The translations under genes were made by a program, and so were the position numbers. From Heterocephalus glaber (Eukaryota > Chordata > Mammalia > Rodentia > Bathyergidae), in contig NW_004624742.1 of the NCBI RefSeq assembly GCF_000247695.1, forward strand, positions 6,548,770 through 6,612,769: a stretch of 64,000 bases of DNA, written 5' to 3'. How positions within the stretch are numbered: position 1 is the stretch's first letter; each line of letters opens with the position of its first letter. The notes under the pieces were generated by a model that had not been told where the DNA came from, made no database searches, and saw only the letters and a list, made by a program, of their open reading frames with translations. This document shows positions 42,707 to 54,125 of the stretch, in pieces.

Positions 42707-43009
42707 AATAACTGTTAGCAATGAGGAAGGTATTAAAAGACCTGCAGTGTTTCAGTAAGCCTGACTTGTGGTTTGCCTTTGTCTGCTCCCCCAAGAAGGG
42801 AGCTGGAAAAAGAATGGAAACTCAAACCAGGTTCCCTGTATTTGTATCAATAGGTTGAGGGCAGTGAAAACCTTGGTCTTTGTTCTTTGCTTTTTTAATA
42901 TAATCATTCTTTCCACTAAAAAGTAACCTAAATAATAATAAATTGTTGAATGTAGTTGAAAAAGGCTTTTTTCCTGATTATATTAATAGTATATATGCAT
43001 TACTAAAAA

Positions 43010-43535
43010 TTTAGAAAATTAATGAAAAAGAAAACATAAAACCACTTGTAAACCTGTTGCTAAGAAATACAAGATATTAACATTCTGATTACTTCATATT
43101 TTATTTTGGTGTTATTTTCTTACAAATTTTCTTTTAAAGCATTTAAAATGAATGTGGAAATGCACATTAAAAGCTTTATTTTATATATATACCAGTTTGT
43201 GTGTAGTTTTATATCCTTTTCTCAAATAAGGTTGTGTTGTGGATAATTTTTCATTTCATCATATGGATCCACCATCATTTATTTGACAAATTACCAGTAA
43301 TTGGACCTTTTATTTATTTTTAGGTTGGATCAGTATAAATAATGCCCTTATAAACATTGTTGGATGTCAATCTTGAAAGATAATCTGATTAGGATGCCTT
43401 GGATGATATTCCTTAGAGGAAGAATTTTTAAGTTAAAGTACGTGATCATTTATAAGGCTCCTGATATACAGAAATAGTCTTCCAGAAGATTTGCGTCAAT
43501 TTAAACACTGACCAGAAGGGTGGTGTCTATAATAG
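43010..43535 (-). mobile_element. Ancient L1M 3'-end fragment
   Basis: Text such as TTATAAACATTGTTGGATG...GAAATAGTCTTCCAGAAGATTTGCGTCAATTTAAACACTGACCAG follows the antisense of L1M 3' ends. It is highly diverged. Confidence 0.55.
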
Positions 43536-45980
43536 GTGTTGTTGGAAGTTATGAATGTTGATTTTTATTACAGGCTGTACAATGAGGAGGCAACTTGCTG
43601 AATGTAATGTACTTGTTTGAGAAATTGGACTAAATTAATCATTTTTCTAGGAGTGTTTTTCTTTAAAGTTAATGAAACTAGGCTCTTAGGACCCAATACA
43701 GATCACAGATTCTTTTTGAGCCTTAAAGTTTACTAACTTTGTTTTAAAAATCACTCCCATAAGATCATAAAATGACAAGTCTGTCACATCACAGAGTGAT
43801 TCAGACTCTATATATAAAGTCATGATGTTTACTAGCTAGAAAATAAGGAAAACATTTTATCAGTATTTTAATTCCCACATACGACCTGGGTTTCATGCCA
43901 TACTTTATGAAGGACTAACATCATCTAAATGGTGTGATCAAAAGAATTCTCTGCTGATTTTGCTCTGGTTGTAAAACAATGCTCTCTGGTTCAGATCAGT
44001 GGTCTGTGATTTATCAAATACGAGCATTGAAATTTAAGAGTGAAAAATTTTAAAAATAATTTTTACTTGTCTATCATTCAAGCCCTGGAAACCCTTAAGT
44101 AGGAAAATGTTGCGAGGGTGCAAATCTGTGACTAGAACATCAAGGCATGAAAATGGCACCATCTAGAATTTCAAATCATTTTTTAAGCCTCGGTGTAAAT
44201 TTCCTGGAGCTATTGCTTGCCCTGACTGACATTCTGTTACTTCATGAGACCTTAATGTACAACTGATGTGATTGTTTCTTGGCTTCCTTCTTCATGTATT
44301 TTCACCAACATTACCTGTTTTTCCTAACCTGAAGGAAACTAGCAGAGAAATGAATCTGATCATTCTCCACCCTAACTAAGAATCTGGCTACTCTTCAACA
44401 CAACGAGCAGACACCTGACAATCTAGACCTTGCTGTTCCATCCTGAGTGCTTCAACCTCCTTCATCCTTCTCTCTATTCACATTGCTCTTCTCGCTATTC
44501 TCCAGACCCACTTGGACCTTCCAGTCTCTAGAGCTGCATCAGCTGTGTCCCCCAGAAGAGTCTTCCTCTTTTGTTCATCTGCTAAACTTTAGACATCAGT
44601 GAGATTTACCTACACAGTTCTGGTTCATAAATGCTAAGACCAAGATTCTCATTTTGTTAGGTTCTTTTGGTTGTAAGGAATAGAAATTCTTTCAAGCTAC
44701 TCACATAATACTGTTTGTTATTAGCATGTCCAAAGGAGTAACTCACAGGTAAAGAACCTCAAGGAAACATGGAGCAGTCCCTGATCAAGATTCAAGACAG
44801 GTCCAGGGACAGAATACTTTATCACCTACAATTATAAGACCTAAAGATCCCCATCCTTGTGCTCTGTTGTTACAGTGCACCTTGTCTTGCTGGCTCTGTG
44901 CATTTTAGGGTATCATCATTTTCTTCTCCCTACCTACACATGGCTCTTTCTATGACCATCCCTTCAAACTTGCCTGATATGGTTCCTGGGCAGTTTTCAG
45001 ACCAGATCATCTCACAGATATGTACCCAACCCCTAGTTCAGTTATCTTTGGTGGCTGCCTATGCTAGTTCATTCCAGTGGCCACGTTGGTTCAACCTCTG
45101 CTTCCTACAACAGGAGAATGATGGAGTGGGGTGGGGGTGCCTTTATAAAGAGATAAAAAGTAAGCTGTGAATCTTGTCAGATAATTCTGGTGCACCAAGT
45201 TCCTAACTTTGGCCCTAAGAGTATTACTTTTGTGGACTACAGTTCTTTTTGGCTTTATATGTTGTGAGGGAGAGGATTTACAATGATTCTCCAAACACTA
45301 TCCTGAATCAATATCAGAGACATTTTTGAAACTTATTTTACCTATTTCCAGATCAATAGTCTGCTGCCCACAATCCACTCAATCCCCAGCCCATTAAATG
45401 GGCTGGTCTGCTTGCACAAACACATACAAAGCTGCATTAGGCCACAGAAATAAATAAAGCTTTCCAGCGACCCTTCCCTCCAGCTTGCCTTCCATAACCC
45501 CCTGACTGCATTCCCCAGCTCCTGCTACCTTCCCGGGACCAGCTTCCTCTTCCCCATGATCCAGTCTGCTGTGGCTCAGTGTGTGTAACGTAGGGGAAGC
45601 CACTGCTGCTAGCCATGACCCACATGTCCAGCACACTTTCAACTCCATTTCTTTCCCTCAGCCCTTACAGGAGGCAGTTCATAATGCAGGGAAAAGTAGA
45701 GGGTTGCCTTTAATGGGCTTTGGTTTGGACTATGGCCAAGGAGCCAATATAGTCTACTTATTTCAGAGATATGCTATGAGGACTAAATAAGATAACATAT
45801 ATAAGTGCTTTGAATAGTATCTGCACTTATTATCATATTTCAGAATTTGGAATCCTCTTGACAGTCTCCTGAGTTGCTCATCCTTTCAGAGCAGAATCTA
45901 TTCTGTCACATAGTCCAATTTATGCAGAGTAGTTACATTCCCAAGAGGTGAATGAGACGTTTCATTTAGAAAAAGCATTA
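43536..45980. other. Intergenic sequence
   Basis: No gene is recognised. The frames at 44859-45170, 45091-45294, 45394-45648 and 45581-45790 overlap on opposite strands without domain signals. 45775-45830 may be a MIR tail. Confidence 0.45.
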
Positions 45981-46091
45981 CTAATAATAGCTAGCATTTA
46001 TTGAGTTTATTAAATATTACACACTATACCAAGTGCTTTGTAAATTTTACCTAAATTAGCTTCCATGAAGTAGGTACCATCATTAGTCCTA

Positions 46092-46680
46092 CATCAAGAG
46101 CAATTCTACATAAATTTGGGGGGAAAATCATTTTATAATTAAAGTATGACTATAGCTGACTAAGGTTCAACCTCACCTTGCATTCAGAAACATAACTCTG
46201 TTTTGCCTCCAGTCACAGCTGAGGCCTCAAGGGTCCCATGATGCTGCGGCACTCAATGGCAAGATGGCATCAGCTGAGACATCCTGGTTCTTTGAGAACT
46301 GAGTAGTAATACAAAAGAGAAAGGATTCCCCTGGGGAGAGTCTAATTCCTTGTCAAACATAACTCATCCCACTCACCATTGTAAGAATGCTCCCCGTATA
46401 GTCCTCCTCAACAGAAGAACCTCATGACTTAAGATTTTCATCAGCTCCTGATGTACTTTGACCACCACCCGCTACATCATCTGGAGGGAGCACTCCAGTT
46501 ATTGTGTGTACCCAATAAATAGTGGCTAGCCCGGATAGTCTTTGTCTTTGCCCACTTTGAGGCACTGACCTCCTGGCCCCCCATATACTTTGAAATTACT
46601 CAAGTTTCTGTTGTCTGTTTTTCTTTAGCCCTTGCTGTCCCCCCTTTCTAGGTAGTAGGAGGATTGATTGCTCTCTGATA
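46092..46680 (+). repeat. Class II ERV LTR (plus orientation)
   Basis: Related to the solo LTR at 30857 (shared start AGAGCAATTCTACATAA and a shared ATAACTCTGTTTTGCCTCCAGTCACA-like block). AATAAA at 46514-46519 precedes R/U5-like TAGTCTTTGTCTTTGCCC. It is followed after two bases by a TGG-starting primer-binding site. A 6-bp TSD GTCCTA/GCCCTA lies at 46086-46091 and 47452-47457. The terminal TG is mutated. Confidence 0.85.
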
Positions 46681-46682
46681 TT

Positions 46683-46857
46683 TGGCACCCAACCAGGGGC
46701 TTGAACCCACGACCCTGGGATTAAGAGTTCCATGTTCAGGCTGAGGATTTAGCTCAGTGGTGCCACAGCCTGCCTCACAGGCCCAAGGTCCTGAGTTTGA
46801 TCCCCGGTATCAAAAAAAAAAGTCCCATGCTCTACCAACTGAGCAATATATTCTCCA
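46683..46857 (-). pseudogene. Primer-binding site extending into a near-complete tRNA-Lys complement
   Basis: TGGCACCCAACCAGGGGC (46683-46700) fits an 18-nt primer-binding site for tRNA-Lys. The match does not stop there. It continues through the T arm (TTGAACCCACGACCCTGG), the CUU anticodon region (ATTAAGAG), the anticodon stem (GTCCCATGCTC) and the D arm (TACCAACTGAGC), and weakens in the 5' acceptor half (AATATATTCTCC). An ID splits it at the anticodon stem. In normal reverse transcription the copied tRNA part ends near the methylated A58. No usable tRNA gene is expected because the acceptor halves do not pair. Confidence 0.85.
46739..46820 (+). repeat. ID SINE nested in the tRNA-Lys complement
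   Basis: TSD AGTTCCATGTTC / AGTCCCATGCTC lies at about 46726-46737 and 46821-46832, with two mismatches. Removing the SINE restores the tRNA match. Confidence 0.88.
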
Positions 46858-46864
46858 GGCTCAA

Positions 46865-47445
46865 TTACCCAATATCCATTGTCTGTACAAAGACCTGAAT
46901 CTCATTCACATAATCTCTATCAATAATACTAGGCATAACAGTGAGACCTTTTAAATCTAAAGAAGCCTTTCCTATAATCAGTCCAATAGTATTTTTAGGT
47001 GGAGGTCCCCAAATCCCAGTGGGAATGGCAACTAGCTTGTTGCCCCCAATGAGATTTACCTTTTGAGTCACTGGTATATCTAGTACTGCGCTCCCTGAAG
47101 TTCCTCGAGTGAGGGAGGCAATGTTCCTCCAGGGATCCAAGCCTGTTGTCAGGTCTGGACTGGGCAAGTCTGACTGAGGTTTTGACCAGCAGTCAGACTG
47201 AAGGCCTGATTCCTCTTTGGGGTCACCCTTAGTATTTAGGGGGCCTGGGGTTGAGCTCCCTTTCCATTTCCCAACAGAGGAGTCCCATCTCTATACTATT
47301 TAGATCAACAATGTTTAGCCCAATGCTTACCCCTTTCACATCTTGGGCAAAGACCTGGTTCAGCCTTATTATTTTCCAAATTAGGATTAGTGGAAGTTCC
47401 AAAGGGTTAGAGCTATTACCTTGGCTTGCAGACATACATTGTCGG
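46865..47445 (-). pseudogene. Inverted ERV gag (nucleocapsid) and pro/dUTPase fragment
   Basis: On the minus strand, a Gag nucleocapsid zinc knuckle of CX2CX4HX4C form (CPRCERGKHWAKHC) lies at 47309-47350, followed by a stop. Downstream, a frame at 46865-47167 reads RGTSGSAVLDIPV, IPTGIWGPPP, LIIGKASLDLKG and IIDRDYVNEIQV, the ordered motifs of a retroviral dUTPase at the start of pro in class II (beta-like) viruses. Gag and dUTPase frames are in the usual order but opposite to the adjacent LTR and primer site. No protease active site, pol or env is present. It is defective. Confidence 0.88.
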
Positions 47446-47634
47446 TGAAGAGCCCTACTTTAGTGATGAGAAAATAAGGCACAGAGAGAATAAGTAATTA
47501 ACTCAAAGTCCCTTGGTCAGTAAATATTACACTCAGTGTTCAAACCAGGCAGTCTATTCTGGGGTCTTAACTTTTTCCCACTAACCATGCTGTCTCCAAT
47601 GAAAATAGCCATAATGTTTAAGCAGGAAACTACC

Positions 47635-47770
47635 TTGGAAATTCATGTACCTCACCTTATTACTTTGTAGATGGAGAAACACAGGTCCAAGCAAGTGACT
47701 TGCCCTAAACTGTAAATTTGTTAGAAGCACAGGGCTAGAACCTAGGCCACTGCTTTCATTTCAAATCCCA
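47635..47770 (+). repeat. MIR SINE fragment
   Basis: CTTATTACTTTGTAGATGGAGAAACACAGGTCCAAGCAAGTGACTTGCCC...AGAACCTAGGCC is MIR core. It lies 35 bp after the previous MIR. Confidence 0.75.
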
Positions 47771-48118
47771 CATTGTAAGTTTACATCTCTTATACTACCT
47801 TTATTGGCATCTGCAGAAGTACCATCTTCAGATAATAATGAAAAAGCAGGTGCATTTTGTTTGAGGGGATTGTTTCTTCTTCTCATTTATCAAAGCAAGC
47901 TTCCACATTTAGATGTCTCTCAAAACTTGGAGAAATTACATAACCTCTTCCAAATGATTTCTAGATTTTGAACCTCAGGGAACAACAAAATTTCAAAAAA
48001 AAACTTAAGGGAGATGTAGAATTAATTGCTAACATTTTGGTTTTATGGGCAGAGCTTTTTAAAAATCTGTGGACAAAAAAATAGAAACTAAAAATAAACA
48101 ACTGTCTAAAATGCTACC
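47771..48118. other. Intergenic sequence
   Basis: No gene or confident repeat is seen. Confidence 0.4.
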
Positions 48119-48119
48119 A

Positions 48120-48190
48120 TCTGGGGCTCAGTGGTAGAGTGCATGGTTAGCATACACAAGGCCTTGGGTTTAATCCTCAGCACCAAAATA
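48120..48190 (+). repeat. Older ID-type SINE
   Basis: TGGGGCTCAGTGGTAGAGTGCATGGTTAGCATACACAAGGCCTTGGG...CAGCACC, of the older ID form. Confidence 0.75.
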
Positions 48191-48264
48191 TCAATAAAAC
48201 ACTACCATCATTCTATCAAAGAAAGACTAGTTCAACACCAAAATATTTAGAAGACTATAATCTT

Positions 48265-48345
48265 TTTTTTTTTTTTTTTTTTGGTGGTATCAGGGATTGA
48301 ACTCAGGACCTTGAGATAAATCCACTGAGCTAAATCCCAGGCCTG
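48265..48345 (-). repeat. ID SINE with internal deletion and TSD
   Basis: TSD AGAAGACTATAATCTT / AGAAGACTATATCTT lies at 48249-48264 and 48346-48360. The middle of the SINE is shortened and rearranged (GACCTTGAGATAAATCCACTG). Confidence 0.88.
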
Positions 48346-48827
48346 AGAAGACTATATCTTAGAATAAAGGATAAGTAATTTAAAACAAATAAAAGTTTTG
48401 TATGGAAAGACTAAAAACAACTGTCCAAATTGTTTCCATTTCATCATGAACCAGCAGAAATTTCCATCATGAATTGGCATTTGAGAATCTCCTGCAGAAA
48501 CTTTCTCTCCACCTCCAGCTCTTAAGCACTGTGACTTTAAGCATGATTTTCCCATTTGTAATTATTTTAGAGGTTTCTAGTTGTTGGATCTTTGTAAATT
48601 AATCCTTTCTAAGCTTATCTTTAAAGGCTTTGTTACACTGTGCATGGAATGAATATTGAAGATTTTACAGTGAGAATAGTAATCTGTGGACACAGAATTA
48701 CAGTATCGGTACCGCCTCATAACACTTCGCAAGGCTCCAGTCTCCCTCACACCCACCCCTTGGAAACAGAACAGTGATTCTGATTTCTTCCCAGACTCTG
48801 TCAGATCATGGGGCTCAGGCTTAAGCT
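48346..48827. other. Intergenic sequence
   Basis: No gene or confident repeat is seen. Confidence 0.4.
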
Positions 48828-48841
48828 GCAGCTGGAGATTT

Positions 48842-49454
48842 GATTTTATTTTTTAAATTAGTTTTTATTGGTATATTTTTGACATATATAATGATCACAT
48901 TCATCATAGGGAATGATATACATAGTATATATTAATTCTTTTTTTCCCATTCCCTTCCCACTCACAAAACTTTTTTCCATTGTTTCCCTTCCATTCTTTT
49001 TTAGTTTTTAAATCCCTATTCCCTTCCTTCCCTCCTCCCTCCCTCTCCCTTGTTCTTCCCATTTGAACATTTTCTTCTTTTTTTTCATTTTTTAAATTTT
49101 ATTGGTACATTTTAGATATACAATATAATGACATTCATCATTGGAAATTTGCACCTTTACATAATCTGAACATAATCTGAACATTTTCTTCTTACTTACC
49201 AATATCTACCCTCTATTTTGGTCCTTATTTACCCTTTGGTTTCTCATACAAGAGAAACAATGTGGTATTTAAACATGTGTATGTGATTTATTTCACTTAA
49301 AACGGTGCATCCATTTACCTAGAAGTGCCTTAAGTTTATCCTTCTTTACAGCAGAATAGTACTCCCTTGCATATACAAAACACATTTTCTTTATCCATTC
49401 ACAGGTTGATGGGCATATGGGCTGTTTTCAAGATTTAGCTATTATAAATCGTGT
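48842..49454 (-). mobile_element. 5'-truncated L1 with nested L1 tail
   Basis: A minus-strand L1 3' end is flanked by TSD GCAGCTGGAGATTT (48828-48841 and 49455-49468, identical). Its 3' tail differs from the copies at 6.1 and 12.8 kb, so it is an older subfamily. The truncation point lies near GCTATTATAAATCGTG. A shorter L1 is inserted inside (49080-49177). Confidence 0.9.
49080..49177 (-). mobile_element. ~98-bp L1 3' end nested in an older L1
   Basis: TTTAAATTTTATTGGTACATTTTAGATATACAATATAATGACATTCATCATTGG is the same 3' end as at 5.4, 6.1 and 12.9 kb. The identical TSD TGAACATTTTCTTCTT lies at 49064-49079 and 49178-49193. This is a younger L1 inserted into an older L1's 3' UTR. Confidence 0.9.
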
Positions 49455-49469
49455 GCAGCTGGAGATTTT

Positions 49470-49845
49470 ATTTGTCTACTGAGAGCCCTCTGAGATCTGA
49501 ATCCTTCTCTGTAGGATCAAACTAGTGCATTTTTCAACCTTTCCACCTAGAAAAGATCATGAAGGAAGAAATATCTGATCCTATGTCACCACCTGGAGGA
49601 GGGGCAGAAATCTTTAAAGGTGCTCTTTGCAGATTAAATTTCTTTGTTTTGTACTTCAGGCTGCGAGTCACACCTATGTGTGTGTTTGGGAGGGAGGTGG
49701 GGATAGAGAGGGAAGGTCAGAGGACAGCTGGACAAGAGCCTAAAAGCATTAAGGCCAGAGGTTTGTCCACTCGTTTGCCTCTGCATCTCTAGTAATTTGC
49801 TGGACCACAAGTGCTGTAGAATAGATAGAATTTTCAGCACACTAG
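49470..49845. other. Intergenic sequence
   Basis: Two opposite-strand frames (49559-49792 and 49634-49840) lack domain signals. Confidence 0.4.
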
Positions 49846-49849
49846 TTTA

Positions 49850-50015
49850 AAACAACAATCATTTATCCTGTGACCACTAGTGTCAGGCACTCTGATTGAT
49901 GCTTTACCAAAATTCTAATTCTCGCTATGACTCCATTTGGTAAGTGCATCATTATATGAACAAGGAAACTGAGACACAAAGTAGTAAACTTGGCAAAAGT
50001 CACAGAACTAGTTCA
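49850..50015 (+). repeat. MIR SINE
   Basis: CACTAGTGTCAGGCACTCTGATTGATGC...CATTATATGAACAAGGAAACTGAGACACAAAGTAG...AAAGTCACAGAAC matches MIR. Confidence 0.8.
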
Positions 50016-50945
50016 AATGACTGAACCAAATAGTCTTTCCAGTGTGCTAAACTGTAGAATCTGCAGATTAACAAACTTCGGAAAAAAGAGGGGAGAGGCA
50101 GCTGGCATCTCCTCCCAGGGCTTCATATATTCTTATTTCCAGTTAAGTCTCTGCACAGGCAGAGAGGCCGAGGACAGACTTGCCTCTTAGACTCTAGATA
50201 TTTAAGAAATGAGAAGCAGAGTCCAGACCAAGATCAGCTCTCTGGACTGCTGTCCGGTGCTCTCTCAGCCTTAGAAACAAGCAAACATAGTGAAACTCAC
50301 CGTACCAGTTATTTCAGGCAAGCTCTACAACCACGAGCACAACCACAAATATCAGCACCTTAGTAAGGAACTATTTCTCACTTCAGCAATGTAGTGGATC
50401 TTCCTTCCTTCATCTCTTGGCTGCCTCCTTTGGTGTCCTTTGTGTCCTATTTCACCAGAAAATGAACAAAAACGAGCAAGAATTGTACCTGGGACCATTT
50501 AACATGCCAGACCTGGACATCATGCCTGGCTCTCTTCCATGTCCATTTCCCAGAACTCAACCAGGCAGGTGCCAAATTTAAATGCAAGGAAGGCCAAGAA
50601 ACAGTCTACCATGTGCTTCAGCAGGAGAGCACTCGTGGACACTCCTTCATCTTAGATGCCTTTTCTGAGACCATTGGCCATTTAGGGGACAGTTCCCAGA
50701 CTACAGTTTTGTCTTGAAAGTTCTATGGGTACATGAACCAATAGGTCCCTATAACTTATTTATTTAAATATACATTTCTTTGAAGTTACTGCCATTAGCA
50801 TGCTTGCAGATGAGTAGAAAGGAAGTGGACAGTCGCAGTTTCAAGTAGCTGAAAAATCTTATGTGGTTCTTCAGGGCTTCTTGTCCTATTCATGCCTCTT
50901 GTCCTATTCAATTGGTTGCGTTTTGTTTGCTAGTGTGTTTGTTTG
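50016..50945. other. Intergenic sequence
   Basis: No recognised gene. A 38-codon frame from ATG 50463 shows no known motif. Confidence 0.4.
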
Positions 50946-50949
50946 TTTT

Positions 50950-51135
50950 GGTAACATTTATTGCATATTTATGAAGTGCCAAATACTGTTCTATGCATTT
51001 GATATGTATTATCCTTATTAATCCTCTTAGCAACTCTATGAGATAGGTACCATTTTACTGATATGAAAAGGTTAAGAGATGGAATAAGGTCACAAAGCCA
51101 GGAAGTATGAGAGCTGAGATTTTTAACCTGGGTCT
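50950..51135 (+). repeat. MIR SINE
   Basis: GGTAACATTTATTGCATATTTATGAAGTGCCAAATACTGTTCTATGC...CTATGAGATAGGTACCATTTTACTGATATGAAAAGG...AGGTCACAAAGCC is a nearly full MIR. Confidence 0.85.
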
Positions 51136-51139
51136 CTCC

Positions 51140-53250
51140 TATCCCATACTCCTTGCTGTTCAATGCCTTTTGTCCTCTGGCTGGAAAAATTCTGGCTGGG
51201 GCTGGAGCCCAATCAGCTTGGAAAAGTTCTCTGAAATCTATACCCCTTTGCTGTGTAAATTCCATGTGTTGACACTTTGAGGCAAAGGTCTACATGTGCC
51301 CCTCCACTAATGGAAACCACCAGGGAAATACAAGGTCTTGCAAGTAAGGGATGTCAGCATTGCCTCAACTCTTACAGGAGCATAAAACAAGTACTTCTAT
51401 GTTGGTACATACATTTTTGGTCAGCATTTTAGAGACTTCACCCAGAATGAATTAATTTATGCTCAGTTCAATATCTTCTAAATAATTTTTAATTCAGTGA
51501 GATATTTCAAAAGGAATGGAGTAGCGGTTCTCTTAAACTATCATGGTTATAGGCTAGTCAGGGCTTTGTTCCATGCTTTTAGATCGTTAGAATGCCGTGG
51601 GAGTGAAGTGCAGGATCAATTAGGGCAAACCAACCAGAGGTTAATTTAACAGAGCCCTGAGCTGGTGCTCTGCCTGTCCTTGCATCTCCATGGTCTAACA
51701 AGCTGAGCTACTTTGACTGTGTAAACACTATTAAAGTTAGGGGTCATGTTCCCACCCCACCATTAGAGTAGTTTAAAGAACCTTATTAGAGGAAGCCATT
51801 AAGCCATTGGGTGTGAGGGTGGGGAGCAGAAAGGAGAGAAGGGTCTTTGAGCTATTGAACTCTAAGTGAACTATAAACAAGGGCTTAGGACAAGGGGAGC
51901 GGCCAGCACACTCAGTATGTGACCCCCTTGGGGAGTTTCAGCATAAGCAGAATTTATTCATACACCTGTCTTTCTAGGCCATCATGCCACTCCACTTGCC
52001 TCTAGTTTAAATAACTGAAAGGTGTGAACAACAGACTTTGAAATCATGGTGCATTAAGGGTGGATTATGCAAAGAGCACTCAAGTGGCACAAGGCTGAGA
52101 CCACTCTGAGGTGGTCCCAAGGCTCAAGACACAGCTGGAAGCATTTCTGCAGCAGTGACAGCCATCATGGAGACAAGTTTCTATATATTAATTTCTCAGG
52201 GATTCATTACCTGGATCTCAGCTTATGCCCAGAGATGTATGGGGAGACCCATGAGCACCTGAGTTCTCCACTTTTTGGTTCTCTATCCTGGCTGCATGTC
52301 AGAATTTCCCAGGGAGTGCTTTAGAACACTGATGCCTGGGCACCTCCCTCAAGGTAAGATATTTTTCACAAGCTCCATGTGTGAACCTAATGTGCAGCCA
52401 AAGTTGGAACCACAGTATGGTACCCACTCTTCTCCAGGTATTCGACATTCTATATATGGAAAACAGAAAAGAGGTGAACCTGAGGGCTGATAACTGTAGA
52501 CAACAGTGGTAATTAGGTGGGTTCCTTATGTCAGATCTTCATAATGAACAGGAAGAGGTAGTGTTGATAATCCTAGGTTAGTTCTTGTGGTGGATTAACT
52601 ACTAGTCAATTTAAGTGGGAATGCCCAGCTGGAGTGCATGGTTCTAGGCATGGAAGAACCACCTGAGAATTATTGCCAAAATGACATAAAAGGAGAATGG
52701 GAGGGGAAGATTGCGTGTTACTGGTTTTCCAGGAGAAATTTTGTTGTGGCTAGTTTTCCTGATAGGAACTCAGCTGTTCTCGCTGTCACTGGGGATGGCT
52801 GCTATTCTTTTTGGGGGAGCCCTGGTCTTCACCATGAGCATAGCTTCCTGGCTCCAGGGCAGATCCCTTAGCCCTCTGGCACAGATCTTTCACCTGCCTG
52901 TGCAGACTTTCTAGCTTCCACCACCAGCCTTTGAGTCTTCCTGGTCCAGATCATCCATATGGACTTGGATGAGAAATTGCCATGGACTCTAGGCCTCCAG
53001 GTGGACTTGTGCAGGACATTACCATGGGATCCAGGCCGTTGGCTGAATTCTTTCAGTCTCCAGCATGCAGACAGATCTCTTGCACTCTTCTGCATTTGAC
53101 TTTTTGGGTGAATATTATAAAACAATTCTATAAATTATGTGTCCTGTGTTAAATCTATTCCCTTCCAAATCCTGACTACAACAGTTCTCAACACAGTCCT
53201 TATTTTGCCTTCTTCCTGCTACATTCCCTTACTTTCTGCCACATGACAAC
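51140..53250. other. Intergenic sequence, repeat-poor
   Basis: No gene is recognised. A MER5A-like fragment lies at about 52285-52345 (CATGTCAGAATTTCCCAGGGAGTGCTTTAGAACACTGATGCCTGGGCACC). The stretch 51420-51720 is repeat-free and could be conserved non-coding DNA, by inference. Confidence 0.45.
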
Positions 53251-53254
53251 AGAA

Positions 53255-53905
53255 TGAACATTTATTGAATGTTTTCTGTATCCCAGGTACTGGGCGAGGC
53301 ACCATAAAGAGAAAGGAAAGAAGTGAAACACATGGTCTTTATCCTCAAAACACCAACCTTTCTCAGGGAATCAAACACAAAGGGATAGAAATTAGTTTCC
53401 TTTTATTAACCTCTCTTATTCAAGGTTTTATGGGGTAAGATAAAAGTGTAGAATTTTTTTAATGTTTTCAAGGATTATTGGTGCTTTTCTCCATTATGGA
53501 AGTAATTTATAGAATTGCCAATATTCCTTCTCCAGACCCATTCACACACAGGCGTACACAAACACACACATGCACGCACACACAGGCACGCGTGAGAGGG
53601 TGCCCCTTCTAAAACAGGAAAGGACTAAACATAGCTATTTTAGATACCAGTCACAGGCTTGTCATCTTTTTTCCTGTTGGTAACTGTTGAAACTCTGGAG
53701 TGAGGTAAGGTTCCTCTGGTTAGTTCTAAATTAACAAGTGTCTCCCCTCTAAGTTTGTTAGGCTTTTTTATATGTCTGCTTCAGGCTCCTACATTCATTC
53801 ATCCAACTATGTTTTGATTCCCATTCTGCATTAGGCACTATGCTAGACACTGGGGATGTACAGTACTAGTGAACCAAAAAGACCATCTATACTCATGCCT
53901 GAAAT
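53255..53905. repeat. L2/MIR-like fragments and a CA microsatellite
   Basis: L2-like text lies at 53258-53310 (AACATTTATTGAATGTTTTCTG...CCAGGTACTGGGCGAGGC) and 53790-53880 (TTCATTCATCCAACTATG...AGGCACTATGCTAGACACTGGGG). An impure (CA)n tract lies at 53543-53587. Confidence 0.6.
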
Positions 53906-54125
53906 ATAGCAAGGAAGACAAATGTGCATGTAAAACTACTGTTGTGATAGTCAAGACATACATAAAGCATATGAGAATGCTGAAGGGGGAGCATAGGAAG
54001 TCATGGAAGGACCTGGGCTCTAGGGTAGCAAATGTGATAGTGGGTGAAGAGGATGAGAGTAGGGTACAGACCAGCCAAAGAAAAAGTATGAGAGAGTTGG
54101 TGAGAATGGACTAGATTGGTGGCTC

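Larger units (their letters stand above)
45985..47600 (+). repeat. MIR SINE split by an ERV insertion
   Basis: The left part (ATAGCTAGCATTTATTGAG...CCATCATTAGTCCTA, 45985-46091) joins collinearly to the right part (CTTTAGTGATGAGAAAATAAGGCACAGAGAG..., 47458-47600). The pre-insertion MIR is fully recoverable, which fixes the ERV insertion edges. Confidence 0.9.
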
